Shown: positions 32,129 to 40,998, counted from the stretch's first letter. The stretch is 64,000 nt of DNA from Chitinophagaceae bacterium IBVUCB2 (GCA_002127295.1 NFUV01000001.1:806001-870000); one strand, 5' to 3'. A program made the numbers and translations. The notes: a model not told the origin generated them from the sequence alone.

Positions 32129-33829
32129 ATGAAAAAGATTATACAGAGCACTTACTTCTTTTTATTCTGTGTACTGGTTTTCATATCCTGTAAAGAAAAA
32201 AGCAGTAGCCCGGACGAAAAAACCATCACTGCCATCGACCTCAAACGAGGTGATGTTGTATTGTGTGGTCCGCCTGATAAGGAATTTGGCTCAGTAGCTT
32301 TTATAAGTTCATGCAGTGATAAAGTAAAAAAGGATTTCAACCTTGCTCTTGCATTGCTTCATTCTTTCGAATATGATGAAGCAGAAAAAGTTTTTGCAAA
32401 AGTTATCGATATAGATCCAACATGCGCCATGGCATACTGGGGAGTAGCTATGTCCAATTATCATCCCCTCTGGGCTCCCCCTACCGAGGCGGAGCTAAAA
32501 AAAGGGGCTAAAGCAATTGCAATAGCTCAAACACTTTCGCCAAAATCAAAAAATGAATCTGCGTATATTGAGGCTATGGCTACCCTCTATAAAGATTGGA
32601 AGACTACAACCCATGCTACCCGTAGTAGCAACTACGAAAGAGCAATGGGGAAAATATATACAGAATATCCTTCCGAAAAAGAAGCTGCCATATTTTATGC
32701 TTTGGCACTCGATGGAACGGCAGACCCAGCTGATAAATCTTACAAAAATCAAAAGAAAGCTGCTGCTATTTTAAATGCACTTTACCCGGGAGAGCCCAAT
32801 CACCCCGGAATTGTACATTACATTATTCATACCTACGATTCTCCAGAGCTTGCGTCATTAGGTTTAGAAGCAGCAAGAAAATATGCCTCGGTTGCTCCCT
32901 CTTCTGCACATGCACAGCATATGCCCTCTCATATTTTTACCCGGCTGGGATTGTGGGATGAGTGTATCAATTCAAATCGCATTGCTGCTGCTTCTGCAAA
33001 ATGCTATGCAGAAAATACAGGCATGAAAGGCCATTGGGATGAAGAGCTGCATGCCCTGGATTATTTAGTTTATTCATACCTGCAAAAGGGAGATAATAAA
33101 TCAGCAAAAGAGCAATGGGATTACCTCGTTTCGTTTAAAGATGTTTTTCCGGTAAATTTTAAAGTAGCATACGCCTATGCATCGATACCTTCCCGCTATG
33201 TGCTGGAAAACAAAATGTGGAAAGAAGCTGCTGCTATTCAACCTCACTCCACTATAGTTTCATGGGAAAAATTTCCGTGGCAAAAAGGCATTATTCATTT
33301 TGCAAGGTTAATGGGATCTGTTAACACAGGCAATATTGATGCAGCAAGAAATGAATTAAAAAATTTATCCGACTTACAGAATTTACTTACGCAACAAAAG
33401 GACTCCTATAAAGCCAACCAGCTACAAATTCAAATGAAAACAGGTGAGGCCTGGATTTTATTTAAAGAAGGTAAAGGCAATGAAGCATTAAATCTTATGA
33501 ATAGTGCCGCTGATATGGAGGATAAAACAGAAAAACATGCCGTAACTCCTGCTGAAGTATTACCAGCAAGAGAGTTATTAGCAGATATGTTATTGCAACT
33601 AAATAAACCTGCAGATGCGCTGACTATGTATGAAGCGGTTTTAAAAAAACAACCTAATAGGTTCAATGGATTGTATGGAGCAGCGGTGGCCAGTGAAAAA
33701 AGTAATAACAGTGAAAAGGCCATCAGTTATTACAGGCAGTTGCTCTCAATTGCAACTACATCCGGTTCCAGCAGGCCTGAATTGGAAAATGCAAAGTCAT
33801 TTTTAAAAAAGAACAATAGCACTTTATAA
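32129..33829 (+). CDS. TPR-containing lipoprotein
   Basis: 566 residues with a lipoprotein signal (MKKIIQSTYFFLFCVLVFISC, Cys21). The mature protein is mostly helical repeats: ALALLHSFEYDEAEKVFAKV and CAMAYWGVAMSNYHPLW near the N-terminus, a His-rich central segment (HAQHMPSHIFTRLGLWDECI) and C-terminal TPRs (LQLNKPADALTMYEAVLKK). The central motifs SSAHAQHMPSHIF and GHWDEELHALDYL are conserved-looking, so it may be more than a scaffold. I recognise the general family, common in Bacteroidota and Proteobacteria, but no function is established. Confidence 0.85.
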   Translation: MKKIIQSTYFFLFCVLVFISCKEKSSSPDEKTITAIDLKRGDVVLCGPPDKEFGSVAFISSCSDKVKKDFNLALALLHSFEYDEAEKVFAKVIDIDPTCAMAYWGVAMSNYHPLWAPPTEAELKKGAKAIAIAQTLSPKSKNESAYIEAMATLYKDWKTTTHATRSSNYERAMGKIYTEYPSEKEAAIFYALALDGTADPADKSYKNQKKAAAILNALYPGEPNHPGIVHYIIHTYDSPELASLGLEAARKYASVAPSSAHAQHMPSHIFTRLGLWDECINSNRIAAASAKCYAENTGMKGHWDEELHALDYLVYSYLQKGDNKSAKEQWDYLVSFKDVFPVNFKVAYAYASIPSRYVLENKMWKEAAAIQPHSTIVSWEKFPWQKGIIHFARLMGSVNTGNIDAARNELKNLSDLQNLLTQQKDSYKANQLQIQMKTGEAWILFKEGKGNEALNLMNSAADMEDKTEKHAVTPAEVLPARELLADMLLQLNKPADALTMYEAVLKKQPNRFNGLYGAAVASEKSNNSEKAISYYRQLLSIATTSGSSRPELENAKSFLKKNNSTL

Positions 33830-33845
33830 TGGGTCTTTCCGGAAA

Positions 33846-33880
33846 CCAAAAAAGCCATCCGCTAAATAGCAAATGGCTTT
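33846..33880 (-). terminator. rpsL-rpsG operon terminator
   Basis: AAAGCCAT and ATGGCTTT form an 8-bp stem; read on the minus strand it runs into TTTTTT. It lies 24 nt after the rpsG stop and faces the TPR lipoprotein gene. Confidence 0.75.
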
Positions 33881-33903
33881 GAGGAAGTGTGTTCTTGTAT
33901 CTT

Positions 33904-34371
33904 TTATACCCGGAAGTGAGCAAAAGCTTTATTAGCTTCAGCCATACGATGGGTATCTTCTTTCTTTTTGAATGCTGCACCTTCACCTTTGCTTGCTGCA
34001 ACGATCTCACCAGCTAGTTTATCAGCCATGCTGCGTCCGTTACGGTCGCGGCTGTAACGAATTAACCATTTTATGCTCAGGGAAATTTTTCTGTCCTGGC
34101 GTACTTCTGCAGGAATCTGGAAAGTAGCGCCACCGATACGGCGGCTACGAACTTCAACACCCGGTGTTACATTGGCTAAAGCTCTTTTCCAAACCTCGTA
34201 TCCGTCTTCATTGGTTTGTTTAGCTACTTTATCCAAAGCATCATAAAATATATTGAAGGCGCCACTTTTCTTTCCTTCCCACATCAGGTTATTTACAAAA
34301 CGGGTAACCAGTTTGTCGTTAAACTTTGGGTCTGGAGCTAAAGGGAGCTTTTTGGCTTGTGCTTTCCGCAT
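33904..34371 (-). CDS. rpsG: Ribosomal protein S7
   Basis: Primary 16S rRNA-binding protein of the small-subunit head. 155 residues, normal bacterial length. Typical segments are [53 protein letters not shown] (core: [16 protein letters not shown]) and [30 protein letters not shown] (core: [16 protein letters not shown]). It is 82 nt after rpsL on the same strand. A terminator follows, and fusA, which usually comes next, is not present here. Confidence 0.98.
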   Translation of the reverse strand: MRKAQAKKLPLAPDPKFNDKLVTRFVNNLMWEGKKSGAFNIFYDALDKVAKQTNEDGYEVWKRALANVTPGVEVRSRRIGGATFQIPAEVRQDRKISLSIKWLIRYSRDRNGRSMADKLAGEIVAASKGEGAAFKKKEDTHRMAEANKAFAHFRV

Positions 34372-34453
34372 GAAATTTAATTTTTAAAGTATCTGCTGTA
34401 GCTGAATTTCTTCAAGTATTAAAACTTTACTCAGTACAAATTGTATAATTGAA

Positions 34454-34834
34454 TTATTTTTTCGCTTTTTCTTTCTTCGTTCCGTATTTAGAACGACTCT
34501 TCTTCCTGTCTTTTACACCAGCCGTATCTAATGAACCACGAACGATATGGTAACGTACACCTGGTAAGTCTTTTACACGACCACCACGGATCAATACTAT
34601 TGAGTGCTCTTGCAGGTTATGACCTTCTCCCGGAATGTAAGCGATTACTTCCACTTTGTTGGTCAAACGAACTTTGGCAACTTTACGAAGAGCAGAGTTA
34701 GGCTTTTTAGGCGTAGTTGTATATACACGGGTACATACACCACGACGCTGCGGGCACTGGTCCAAAGCTCTTGATTTGCTTTTGGCTCTGATTATCTCTC
34801 TTCCTTTTCTTACTAACTGTTGAATAGTAGGCAT
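34454..34834 (-). CDS. rpsL: Ribosomal protein S12
   Basis: Decoding-centre protein. 126 residues. The streptomycin-relevant lysines appear as wild type in [13 protein letters not shown] and [13 protein letters not shown]. Cysteines in [13 protein letters not shown] are of the usual zinc-free or weak-site form. A complete promoter lies just upstream. The basic C-terminal tail is normal. Confidence 0.98.
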   Translation of the reverse strand: MPTIQQLVRKGREIIRAKSKSRALDQCPQRRGVCTRVYTTTPKKPNSALRKVAKVRLTNKVEVIAYIPGEGHNLQEHSIVLIRGGRVKDLPGVRYHIVRGSLDTAGVKDRKKSRSKYGTKKEKAKK

Positions 34835-34858
34835 TATGAACCTTTATTTTTGGGACGG

Positions 34859-34890
34859 CAAAGGTAACGGCGAAGGGCTTAATATCCAAA
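34859..34890 (-). promoter_or_regulatory. rpsL promoter
   Basis: On the minus strand: TTTG (34890-34887), a 20-nt spacer and TACCTTTG (34866-34859), giving a short untranslated leader of roughly 20 nt. Confidence 0.75.
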
Positions 34891-34993
34891 AAAATGATGT
34901 CTCATTTTGAAGTTTTGAAGATTTTGGGGATAAAAGAGGTTTTGTCACCCTTTTTCTTCGCAGATTCTTACCGAACTAATTAGAAATCAATGC

Positions 34994-36058
34994 TTATATT
35001 TTCTGCATCCAATTGTATTTATCTTCCCTTCTACCCTCTCTGATGTCGGTCAACCATTTTTTAACCATCGGGGCAGTCTTCCAATTCTCTACATCAAACT
35101 TCATAACAAAGTCTTTGTAGCGCAATTCCTTAATCAATGAAATTGTAGCTGCAGTACCCGTTCCAAATACCTCATACAACAAATTGGCCTTGTATGCTTC
35201 TATTATATCATCAATACTAAGCTCCTTTTCTTCAACCGTAAAGCCCATTTCCTTTAATAAAGTAATAGTGCTTTGACGGGTCACCCCGTCCAGTATTGTT
35301 CCCTGGTCGAGAGAGGGGGTAATAGCAGTGTTGCCAATAATGAAAAACACATTCATCGTACCGCACTCCTGTACATATTTATGTTCAAAAGCATCGGTCC
35401 ATAATACCTGGTCGTATCCTTTCTTTTTCGCTTCCGCAGTTGCATACATAGCAGCACCATAGTTCCCGGCTGCTTTTGCATAGCCCACACCACCCGGTAC
35501 GGCTCTTACATATTGCTCTTCTACATAAATACGCATTGGTGCACTATAATAAGGACCGGTGGGACTTAATATGATCATGAATTTATAGCTGTCAGAAGGA
35601 CGGACACCGATCAATTCATCAGACGAAAACATGAACGGCCTGATATATAATGAATGATCTTCCTTATTAGGGATCCAGTTCTTATCCAGTTCGATCAACT
35701 GCCGCATTCCTTCCATAAAAATATCTTCCGGAACGGCAGGCATTTGCATTCTTTCTGCAGAGGCATTAAAACGTTTGTAGTTATCCTGCGGACGGAAAAT
35801 GAAAGCATTACCTTCCGCATCTTTATACGCCTTGATTCCTTCAAAAATAGCCTGACCATAATGCAAAGCAGCGACAGATGGACTTAGCAACAACGGTTGG
35901 TATGGTTTTATTTCAACATTTTTCCACTCGCCATTTTCATAATCTGCCTCCAGCATGTGGTCAGTAAAATATTTACCGAATGGCATATTTTCGAGGCTTA
36001 TATCCTGTAGCTTGCTTCTTTCTGCTTTAGTAATTGAAATATCCATAGCTGCTGTCAT
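34994..36058 (-). CDS. ilvE: Branched-chain amino acid aminotransferase
   Basis: Transaminates leucine, isoleucine and valine with 2-oxoglutarate; PLP enzyme of fold type IV. 354 residues, the size of the eukaryote-like subfamily (BCAT II). The PLP lysine is in WTDAFEHKYVQECGTMNVF (the lysine after EH). Also visible are ALHYGQAIFEGIKAYK, IRPFMFSSDELIGVRPS (core: YIRPFMFSSDE), GPYYSAPMRIYVEEQYVRA (core: PMRIYVEEQYVRA), ILDGVTRQSTI and EVFGTGTAATI. It is monocistronic and divergent from the next gene. Confidence 0.95.
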   Translation of the reverse strand: MTAAMDISITKAERSKLQDISLENMPFGKYFTDHMLEADYENGEWKNVEIKPYQPLLLSPSVAALHYGQAIFEGIKAYKDAEGNAFIFRPQDNYKRFNASAERMQMPAVPEDIFMEGMRQLIELDKNWIPNKEDHSLYIRPFMFSSDELIGVRPSDSYKFMIILSPTGPYYSAPMRIYVEEQYVRAVPGGVGYAKAAGNYGAAMYATAEAKKKGYDQVLWTDAFEHKYVQECGTMNVFFIIGNTAITPSLDQGTILDGVTRQSTITLLKEMGFTVEEKELSIDDIIEAYKANLLYEVFGTGTAATISLIKELRYKDFVMKFDVENWKTAPMVKKWLTDIREGRREDKYNWMQKI

Positions 36059-36130
36059 AATAGTTTATTTTTACCGGGGCAAAGAAACGAAAAAAACTAA
36101 CACTCATTTGTACAAATTATTAAGGGTATT

Positions 36131-36658
36131 ATGGATTTAAACAACATTGAACTATCGGGCACCATGGTAGCGGATTTGTATCAATCTTCTCTGGTGGATG
36201 GTACGGTGGCAAAAGAAAAAGCAGCTGTGTTATCGGTTAGTGCCAAACCTATTGGAGAAGAAAATATCACCTGGAAATCACTTGGCAATAATCAACGAAA
36301 TATATTGATTATTGTAAAAAGTAGTGATGCTGTTTATTTGCCCGATAATGAGCTGGATTTTTTAACAGGCATATTAGGCGCCTGCAAATTTAGTCTTGCT
36401 GATGTAGCCATTGTAAATCTTGCTGGTTACCCGGACGCATCTTATAAAGAATTAACTACTTTTTTCAAAAGCAAAATTGTTTTGTTGTTTGATATTGAGC
36501 CCGCAAATTTTGGATTGCCCATGAGTTTTCCGCATTATCAACTACAACCATTCGCTAACAATTCATTTTTATATTCTCCTTCGTTAAAGAATCTTGAAAA
36601 TGATAAAGTAGAAAAAAGTAAACTGTGGGTTTGTTTGAAAAGATTGTTCAACTTATAA
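36131..36658 (+). CDS. Conserved hypothetical protein, possibly HolD-like (Pol III psi)
   Basis: 175 residues, no signal or membrane segment. The order of elements resembles E. coli HolD: a hydrophobic strand (ILIIVKSSD), a helix (NELDFLTGILGACKFSLADVAIVNL, core LDFLTGILGACKFSLADV), a second strand (SKIVLLFDIEP), then a segment YSPSLKNLENDKVEKSKLW that recalls HolD's SPALTDL...ALW ending. This is a by-eye pattern match with low identity, not a demonstrated homology. The gene begins a tightly spaced run: rdgB follows by 14 nt, then the sigma factor and repeat protein. If it is psi, it would be part of the replisome clamp loader. Confidence 0.55.
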   Translation: MDLNNIELSGTMVADLYQSSLVDGTVAKEKAAVLSVSAKPIGEENITWKSLGNNQRNILIIVKSSDAVYLPDNELDFLTGILGACKFSLADVAIVNLAGYPDASYKELTTFFKSKIVLLFDIEPANFGLPMSFPHYQLQPFANNSFLYSPSLKNLENDKVEKSKLWVCLKRLFNL

Positions 36659-36672
36659 ATAGAAGAAAATAG

Positions 36673-37248
36673 ATGGAATTAATTTTTGCGACGAATAATC
36701 AGCATAAAATCGATGAAATCCGTTCGCTGCTTACAAATGAGTTTGATTTAATTACATTGAAAGAAGCAGGTATTGATATAGACATTCCTGAGCCTTACGA
36801 CTCATTGGAAGAAAACGCCTCCGGAAAGTCGAAAACGATATACGATATGAAGGGTGTTAATTGTTTTAGTGAAGACACAGGCTTAGAAGTGGCAGCGTTA
36901 AATGGCGAACCGGGAGTAAAAAGTGCCCGCTATGCCGGAGAAGGCCGCTCATTTGACGCTAACATTGAAAAGCTTTTGATTAATTTGGCTGATAAAAAGG
37001 ATTGGTCAGCCCGTTTCAGAACCGTTATTTCGCTTATTATTGACGATCAAGAAACATTGTTCGAAGGAATCTGTGAAGGCAAAATAATTGCTGAAAAAAG
37101 AGGTGGTCAGGGTTTTGGATACGACCCTGTGTTCATACCAACTGGAAGCACCAAAACTTTTGCTGAAATGTCAATGCAGGAAAAGGCACAATATAGCCAC
37201 CGGGCAAAGGCTACTGAGAAACTGGTAGCATTTTTGAATAATTTATAA
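36673..37248 (+). CDS. rdgB: Non-canonical purine NTP pyrophosphatase (HAM1/RdgB)
   Basis: Hydrolyses dITP, ITP and XTP to monophosphates and so keeps deaminated purines out of DNA and RNA. 191 residues. Motifs are FATNNQHKIDEI at the N-terminus, DIPEPYDSLEENASGKSKTIY (core: EENASGKSKTIYD), FSEDTGLEVAALNGEPGVKSARYAG (core: EDTGLEVAALNGEPG) and GQGFGYDPVFIPTG. Upstream 14 nt is the HolD-like gene; the sigma factor starts 8 nt downstream. Confidence 0.95.
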   Translation: MELIFATNNQHKIDEIRSLLTNEFDLITLKEAGIDIDIPEPYDSLEENASGKSKTIYDMKGVNCFSEDTGLEVAALNGEPGVKSARYAGEGRSFDANIEKLLINLADKKDWSARFRTVISLIIDDQETLFEGICEGKIIAEKRGGQGFGYDPVFIPTGSTKTFAEMSMQEKAQYSHRAKATEKLVAFLNNL

Positions 37249-37256
37249 TTAAACTT

Positions 37257-37835
37257 TTGATTTTGACTCCCGAACGCAACCAAAATATTACCGAAAGCGA
37301 CTTACTTCAAGGATGCATGGAAGGCAACCGACGGATGCAGGAAGAACTGTATCGCCGATTTTCTCCCCGGATGTATGCGGTTTGTCTGCGATATGCCGGC
37401 AATTCCGAAGAAGCAGCGGATATATTACAGGAAGGATTTATTAAGGTCTTTAGAAAATTAGATAGCTTTCGCAGTGAAGGCTCTTTTGAAGGTTGGGTAC
37501 GGCGCATTTTTGTGAACACAGCTATTGAGCATTTTCGCCGCCGCCGCTACCTGATGCCTGTTACTGAAAAAGAAGAAAATACAATTGAAGGAAAGTATAC
37601 TTCGGTTTTAGACGAGCTGGCAGAGAAAGATATTTTGGCATTAGTGAGTGAACTGTCTCCCGGCTACCGCACTGTTTTTAATATGTATGTGGTAGAAGGA
37701 TACACACATAAAGAAATTGCAGATATGCTTGGAATAAGCGAAGGAACAAGCAAATCTCAGTTATCAAGAGCCAAAGTGATATTGCAGGATATGGTGAGAA
37801 CATTTATAGATAAACAAAGAACTAAGTCGAAATAA
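37257..37835 (+). CDS. ECF-type RNA polymerase sigma factor
   Basis: 192 residues. Region 2 is in the N-terminal half (LYRRFSPRMYAVCLRYAGNSEEAADILQEGFIKVF, core: DILQEGFIKVFRKL, then SFEGWVRRIFVNTAIEHFRR core: GWVRRIFVNTAIEHF). Region 4 is at the C-terminus (RTVFNMYVVEGYTHKEIADMLGISEGTSKSQLSRA, core: EGYTHKEIADMLGIS). The start is TTG at 37257: the first in-frame ATG would remove part of the conserved first helix (ESDLLQGCMEG). TTG 37263 is an alternative. The stop overlaps the next gene's ATG (TAATG), so the pair is translationally coupled, as is usual for sigma and anti-sigma genes. Confidence 0.92.
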   Translation: MILTPERNQNITESDLLQGCMEGNRRMQEELYRRFSPRMYAVCLRYAGNSEEAADILQEGFIKVFRKLDSFRSEGSFEGWVRRIFVNTAIEHFRRRRYLMPVTEKEENTIEGKYTSVLDELAEKDILALVSELSPGYRTVFNMYVVEGYTHKEIADMLGISEGTSKSQLSRAKVILQDMVRTFIDKQRTKSK

Positions 37836-38878
37836 TGAACAGCGGATTATCACATAAAATGTACAACTATGAAATAGTCCCTCCCGCCGGAGTCTGGGAA
37901 AACATTGCCGCTGAATTAAACGAAGCTGAAGTCACTAAAAATCTACCTTCCAAACTTTACAATTTACAACTTGCAGCCCCTGCCGGTATTTGGGATAATA
38001 TTGCCACTCAACTTGACGAAACAAAATTATTCCAAAATATAGGTTTAAAATTAAACAACGTACAGCTGATGCCGCCTGCTGGTATTTGGGAACGTATTGT
38101 TGCTAACATTGATGAATCTCTACTTGTAAGTCAACTTGCGGAAAAATTACAAAAAACTGAAATTACCCCCCCTGTTAATGTTTGGAATAATATAACCGCT
38201 GAGTTAGATACGATGCATGAGGCTGCAATACCTGAACGTAGAAAGCTTTCTCCGTTCATAAGATATGCCGCTGCTGCTTCTATTATTGGTTTGATTGCAT
38301 TCAGCGCAGTACAATTATTTAAAAATAACAGCAATGTTGAAAATGGTGGCATTGTAAAAGAATCAACTGCTGTTCCGGAAAAAATAAAATCTATTACTCC
38401 TCCTTTAAAAGAAGAAGCAACCACTTTTGATACTCCTGAAGCTATAGCTGTGGCAGAAGAAGTTCGCAATGATGCTGCGCTTGAGGCTAGCAAAAAAACG
38501 TATGCGAAATTAGATAAGCCTGTATCTGCAAAAATGGATATGGCCGCTGCATTTTATTTTAATAATGCTCTCAGTGCCGGTACTACAAGAGGGCTTGGTG
38601 ATATGTTTGATGTCCCTGATGAAGATCCAATAACCAATAACAACAATCTAAACAGCCGCTATATTATGTTGATGACACCGGATGGTAACATTATCCGCAT
38701 GTCAAAAAAACTAAGTAACCTTATTTGTTGCGTATCCGGCGAAGAACAAGATGACGACTGTATGCACCAGTTAAAGCAATGGAAAGACAAACTGGCTAAT
38801 GCTTATGCAGGTCATTCACCCAGTAATTTTATGGATATTCTAAGTCTTGTAAGCTCCCTCCAGGAGAATAACAATTAG
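37835..38878 (+). CDS. Membrane protein with four 32-residue repeats, candidate anti-sigma factor
   Basis: 347 residues. The N-terminal cytoplasmic part holds four repeats with exact 32-residue spacing of the central tryptophan (Trp21, Trp53, Trp85, Trp117). The shared core is PPAGVWENIAAEL, with variants APAGIWDNIATQL, PPAGIWERIVANI and PPVNVWNNITAEL. A basic stretch precedes one membrane helix (144-162, YAAAASIIGLIAFSAVQLF). The remaining 185 residues would be periplasmic and are rich in Ala, Lys and Asp/Asn, with two adjacent cysteines (NLICCVSGE) and another later. It has no zinc-binding HxxxCxxC motif of standard anti-sigma domains. The location directly after the ECF sigma gene, with a 1-nt overlap, and the topology support an anti-sigma role; that is inference. 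Confidence 0.65.
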   Translation: MNSGLSHKMYNYEIVPPAGVWENIAAELNEAEVTKNLPSKLYNLQLAAPAGIWDNIATQLDETKLFQNIGLKLNNVQLMPPAGIWERIVANIDESLLVSQLAEKLQKTEITPPVNVWNNITAELDTMHEAAIPERRKLSPFIRYAAAASIIGLIAFSAVQLFKNNSNVENGGIVKESTAVPEKIKSITPPLKEEATTFDTPEAIAVAEEVRNDAALEASKKTYAKLDKPVSAKMDMAAAFYFNNALSAGTTRGLGDMFDVPDEDPITNNNNLNSRYIMLMTPDGNIIRMSKKLSNLICCVSGEEQDDDCMHQLKQWKDKLANAYAGHSPSNFMDILSLVSSLQENNN

Positions 38879-38917
38879 TCTGCCTTGTTTCCTTATTTTT
38901 ATTGCAAAGAATAAATC

Positions 38918-39349
38918 ATGGCCAGAGTAAAAATCGACCTGCCTGAAAATTTTATATTTCAATGTAATCTTCCTGTTCGTATTACCGATATTAACTATGG
39001 CGGGCATGTTGGAAATGATGCTGTGTTAAGCATACTGCATGAAATAAGAATGCAATTCTTCAAAAACTTTGGCTATAGTGAAATGGAATTTGCAGGCGTC
39101 GGAATGCTAATGGCAGACGTGGCGATTGAATTTAAAAGCGAATTGTTTTACGGTGATGTAATAAACGCATCTGTTACTGCCGGAGATTTCTCTAAAATAG
39201 GATTTGATATTTTTTACAAATTGGAAAAACTTGCAGGCGAACAGAAAAAGTTAGTTGCTGTGGCTAAAACAGGAATGATTTGCTATGATTATGAAAAGAA
39301 AAAGATTGTAGGTGTGCCGGATGAAGCGAGGCAGAAATTATCGCTCTAA
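38918..39349 (+). CDS. Thioesterase of the hot-dog fold (4HBT type)
   Basis: 143 residues, a single hot-dog domain. The catalytic/loop region ITDINYGGHVGNDAVLSILHE corresponds to the motif with Asp and Asn found in acyl-CoA thioesterases (core: DINYGGHVGNDAVLSILHE). Later strands (MLMADVAIEFKSELFYGD, core: VAIEFKSELFYGD) fit. It probably hydrolyses a fatty acyl-CoA or related thioester; the substrate is unknown. It begins 39 nt after the repeat protein, on the same strand, and abuts the convergent aroE. Confidence 0.88.
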   Translation: MARVKIDLPENFIFQCNLPVRITDINYGGHVGNDAVLSILHEIRMQFFKNFGYSEMEFAGVGMLMADVAIEFKSELFYGDVINASVTAGDFSKIGFDIFYKLEKLAGEQKKLVAVAKTGMICYDYEKKKIVGVPDEARQKLSL

Positions 39350-40084
39350 CTAACTATTCCAAATCCGCCAATTCTCTTCAGCTTGCAACACCAGCATCTC
39401 TTCACCGTTCTTAATAACAGCGGCTCTCTCATCTCCTTTTTGTAGAAATAATGTTTTTACCGGGTTATAAGTCAGGTCGTATAACAAATGATCAGATGAA
39501 ATAAACTCGTAAGGGATATCGGGATATGTATCAACGTTCGGATACATTCCCAGCGGCGTTGTATTAATGATGATTTTACTTTTCCTGATGATATCAGCAT
39601 CAAGTTCTCTATAAGTTAAAGTTGAGCCTTTATGCGGCTTACGACTCACTACATCATAACTTATTCCCAGTCGCTTCAATGCAAAAATGATTGCAGCAGT
39701 GGCACCACCATTGCCTAATACCAATGCATGCTGATGATGTGGTTTTAAAAAAGGTACCATGCTTTTTTCAAATCCAATATAATCTGTATTAAACCCGTAG
39801 AGTTTGCTTTCTCTAATACTGATGCAATTACAGGCTGTCAATCCTTCCGGAATACCTCTTACATCATCTATAAATTGTAAGACAGATTGTTTGTGTGGAA
39901 TAGTAACTGCAATTCCTTTTAAGTCAGGATTTCTTTCAATAAGTATTGGAAAATCTGCAATCGACTCGAAGGAAAAATTTTCGAACCTGCAATCGGTTAA
40001 CCCTTCCCTTTCAAACTTCTTCGTAAAATATTTCTTCGAAAAAGAATGAGACAAAGGATAACCGATCAGTCCGAACAATGGCAT
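39350..40084 (-). CDS. aroE: Shikimate dehydrogenase
   Basis: Fourth step of aromatic amino acid synthesis: 3-dehydroshikimate to shikimate with NADPH. 244 residues, slightly short. Substrate-binding motifs GYPLSHSFSKKYF and AVTIPHKQSVL, and the nucleotide-binding segment VLGNGGATAAIIFAL, are visible; the latter is the GNGGA form of the family. NTTPLGMYPNVD and LYDLTYNP are also typical. It shares a 1-nt overlap (TGATG) with the upstream comA gene. It supplies chorismate for the trp operon in the same window, though it is 11 kb away. Confidence 0.93.
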   Translation of the reverse strand: MPLFGLIGYPLSHSFSKKYFTKKFEREGLTDCRFENFSFESIADFPILIERNPDLKGIAVTIPHKQSVLQFIDDVRGIPEGLTACNCISIRESKLYGFNTDYIGFEKSMVPFLKPHHQHALVLGNGGATAAIIFALKRLGISYDVVSRKPHKGSTLTYRELDADIIRKSKIIINTTPLGMYPNVDTYPDIPYEFISSDHLLYDLTYNPVKTLFLQKGDERAAVIKNGEEMLVLQAEENWRIWNS

Positions 40085-40857
40085 CAGGCTTTTTCTTTTT
40101 TATCCAGGAAAAGATCAAATGTATCTCCACGAAGGCCGATACGCATTGCTTCCAATGGAATTACTTCGCTTGGTGCAATGTTTCCAAGATTTACATTGCA
40201 ACCTATCAATTCAATAAAATATAGCTGTTGTGCTTTTTGCGGAGCCTCCCAGATAATTTTTTCTGCTGGTATCTGGGTTAAAATTTCCTGCACCAATCCT
40301 TCTCTTACTTCACCACTACCACGATAAATGCCCACATTACCTGCTTCCCTTGCTTCTGCAATCACATAAGTTGAACCAGCTTCCAGTTCAGCTTTCATCA
40401 ACTCAATCCATTTATACGGGGGAATAATATGTGCTGCATCTTTGCTACCCACTTCACTCAATACAGTTCCGTGTTGCGTTAATTTTTCAATATACCCACA
40501 CTTCTCAGCATGAGGAATAGTAACTGAACCGTCACTTACTTCCATATAGCTGATGCCATATTTTTTACAAAGATTTATATAATCGTCGAATTGATTACGG
40601 ATCAAAAAAGCTTCAAACAAGGTACCTCCAAAATAAATAGGCAAATCATATGACCGGTACACTTCTAATTTTTCTTCGAGGTTTGGTGTAACGAAAGCGG
40701 TCCCAAATCCCAACTTTACAATATCCACATGCGGATGGGATACACTTAAAAAATTTTTTGCTTCCTGCACACTCAATCCTTTATCCATTACCATTGTTAA
40801 CCCGGATGTACGAGGCTTGGGTGTTCTTTCCGGAATTTGAGAGAGATTAAAATTCAT
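40084..40857 (-). CDS. comA: Phosphosulfolactate synthase
   Basis: Adds sulfite to phosphoenolpyruvate to give (R)-phosphosulfolactate, the first step of coenzyme M synthesis in archaea. 257 residues, TIM barrel. Family segments include KPRTSGLTMVMDKGLS, VDIVKLGFGTAFV, LPIYFGGTLFEAFL, ISYMEVSDGSVTIP, LSEVGSKD and VIAEAREAGNVGIY. Bacteroidota do not make coenzyme M, so the product is probably used differently, possibly for sulfolactate or cysteate and sulfonolipids. Its stop overlaps the aroE start by 1 nt, so the two are co-translated. The -7-like TATTTTTG at 40944-40937 on the minus strand may be the promoter. Confidence 0.9.
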   Translation of the reverse strand: MNFNLSQIPERTPKPRTSGLTMVMDKGLSVQEAKNFLSVSHPHVDIVKLGFGTAFVTPNLEEKLEVYRSYDLPIYFGGTLFEAFLIRNQFDDYINLCKKYGISYMEVSDGSVTIPHAEKCGYIEKLTQHGTVLSEVGSKDAAHIIPPYKWIELMKAELEAGSTYVIAEAREAGNVGIYRGSGEVREGLVQEILTQIPAEKIIWEAPQKAQQLYFIELIGCNVNLGNIAPSEVIPLEAMRIGLRGDTFDLFLDKKEKA

Positions 40858-40998
40858 GCTACCATTGTTTGATTAAGAAATTCGTATACCCACTGTACTA
40901 ACTGTTGTTTCTTACACAGAGTTTGATACAGGCACGCAAAAATAGGGAAGAATAGCCATAGGCGAGTTGAACAGCTGTGGAGAAAGAAAGTCTACTGT

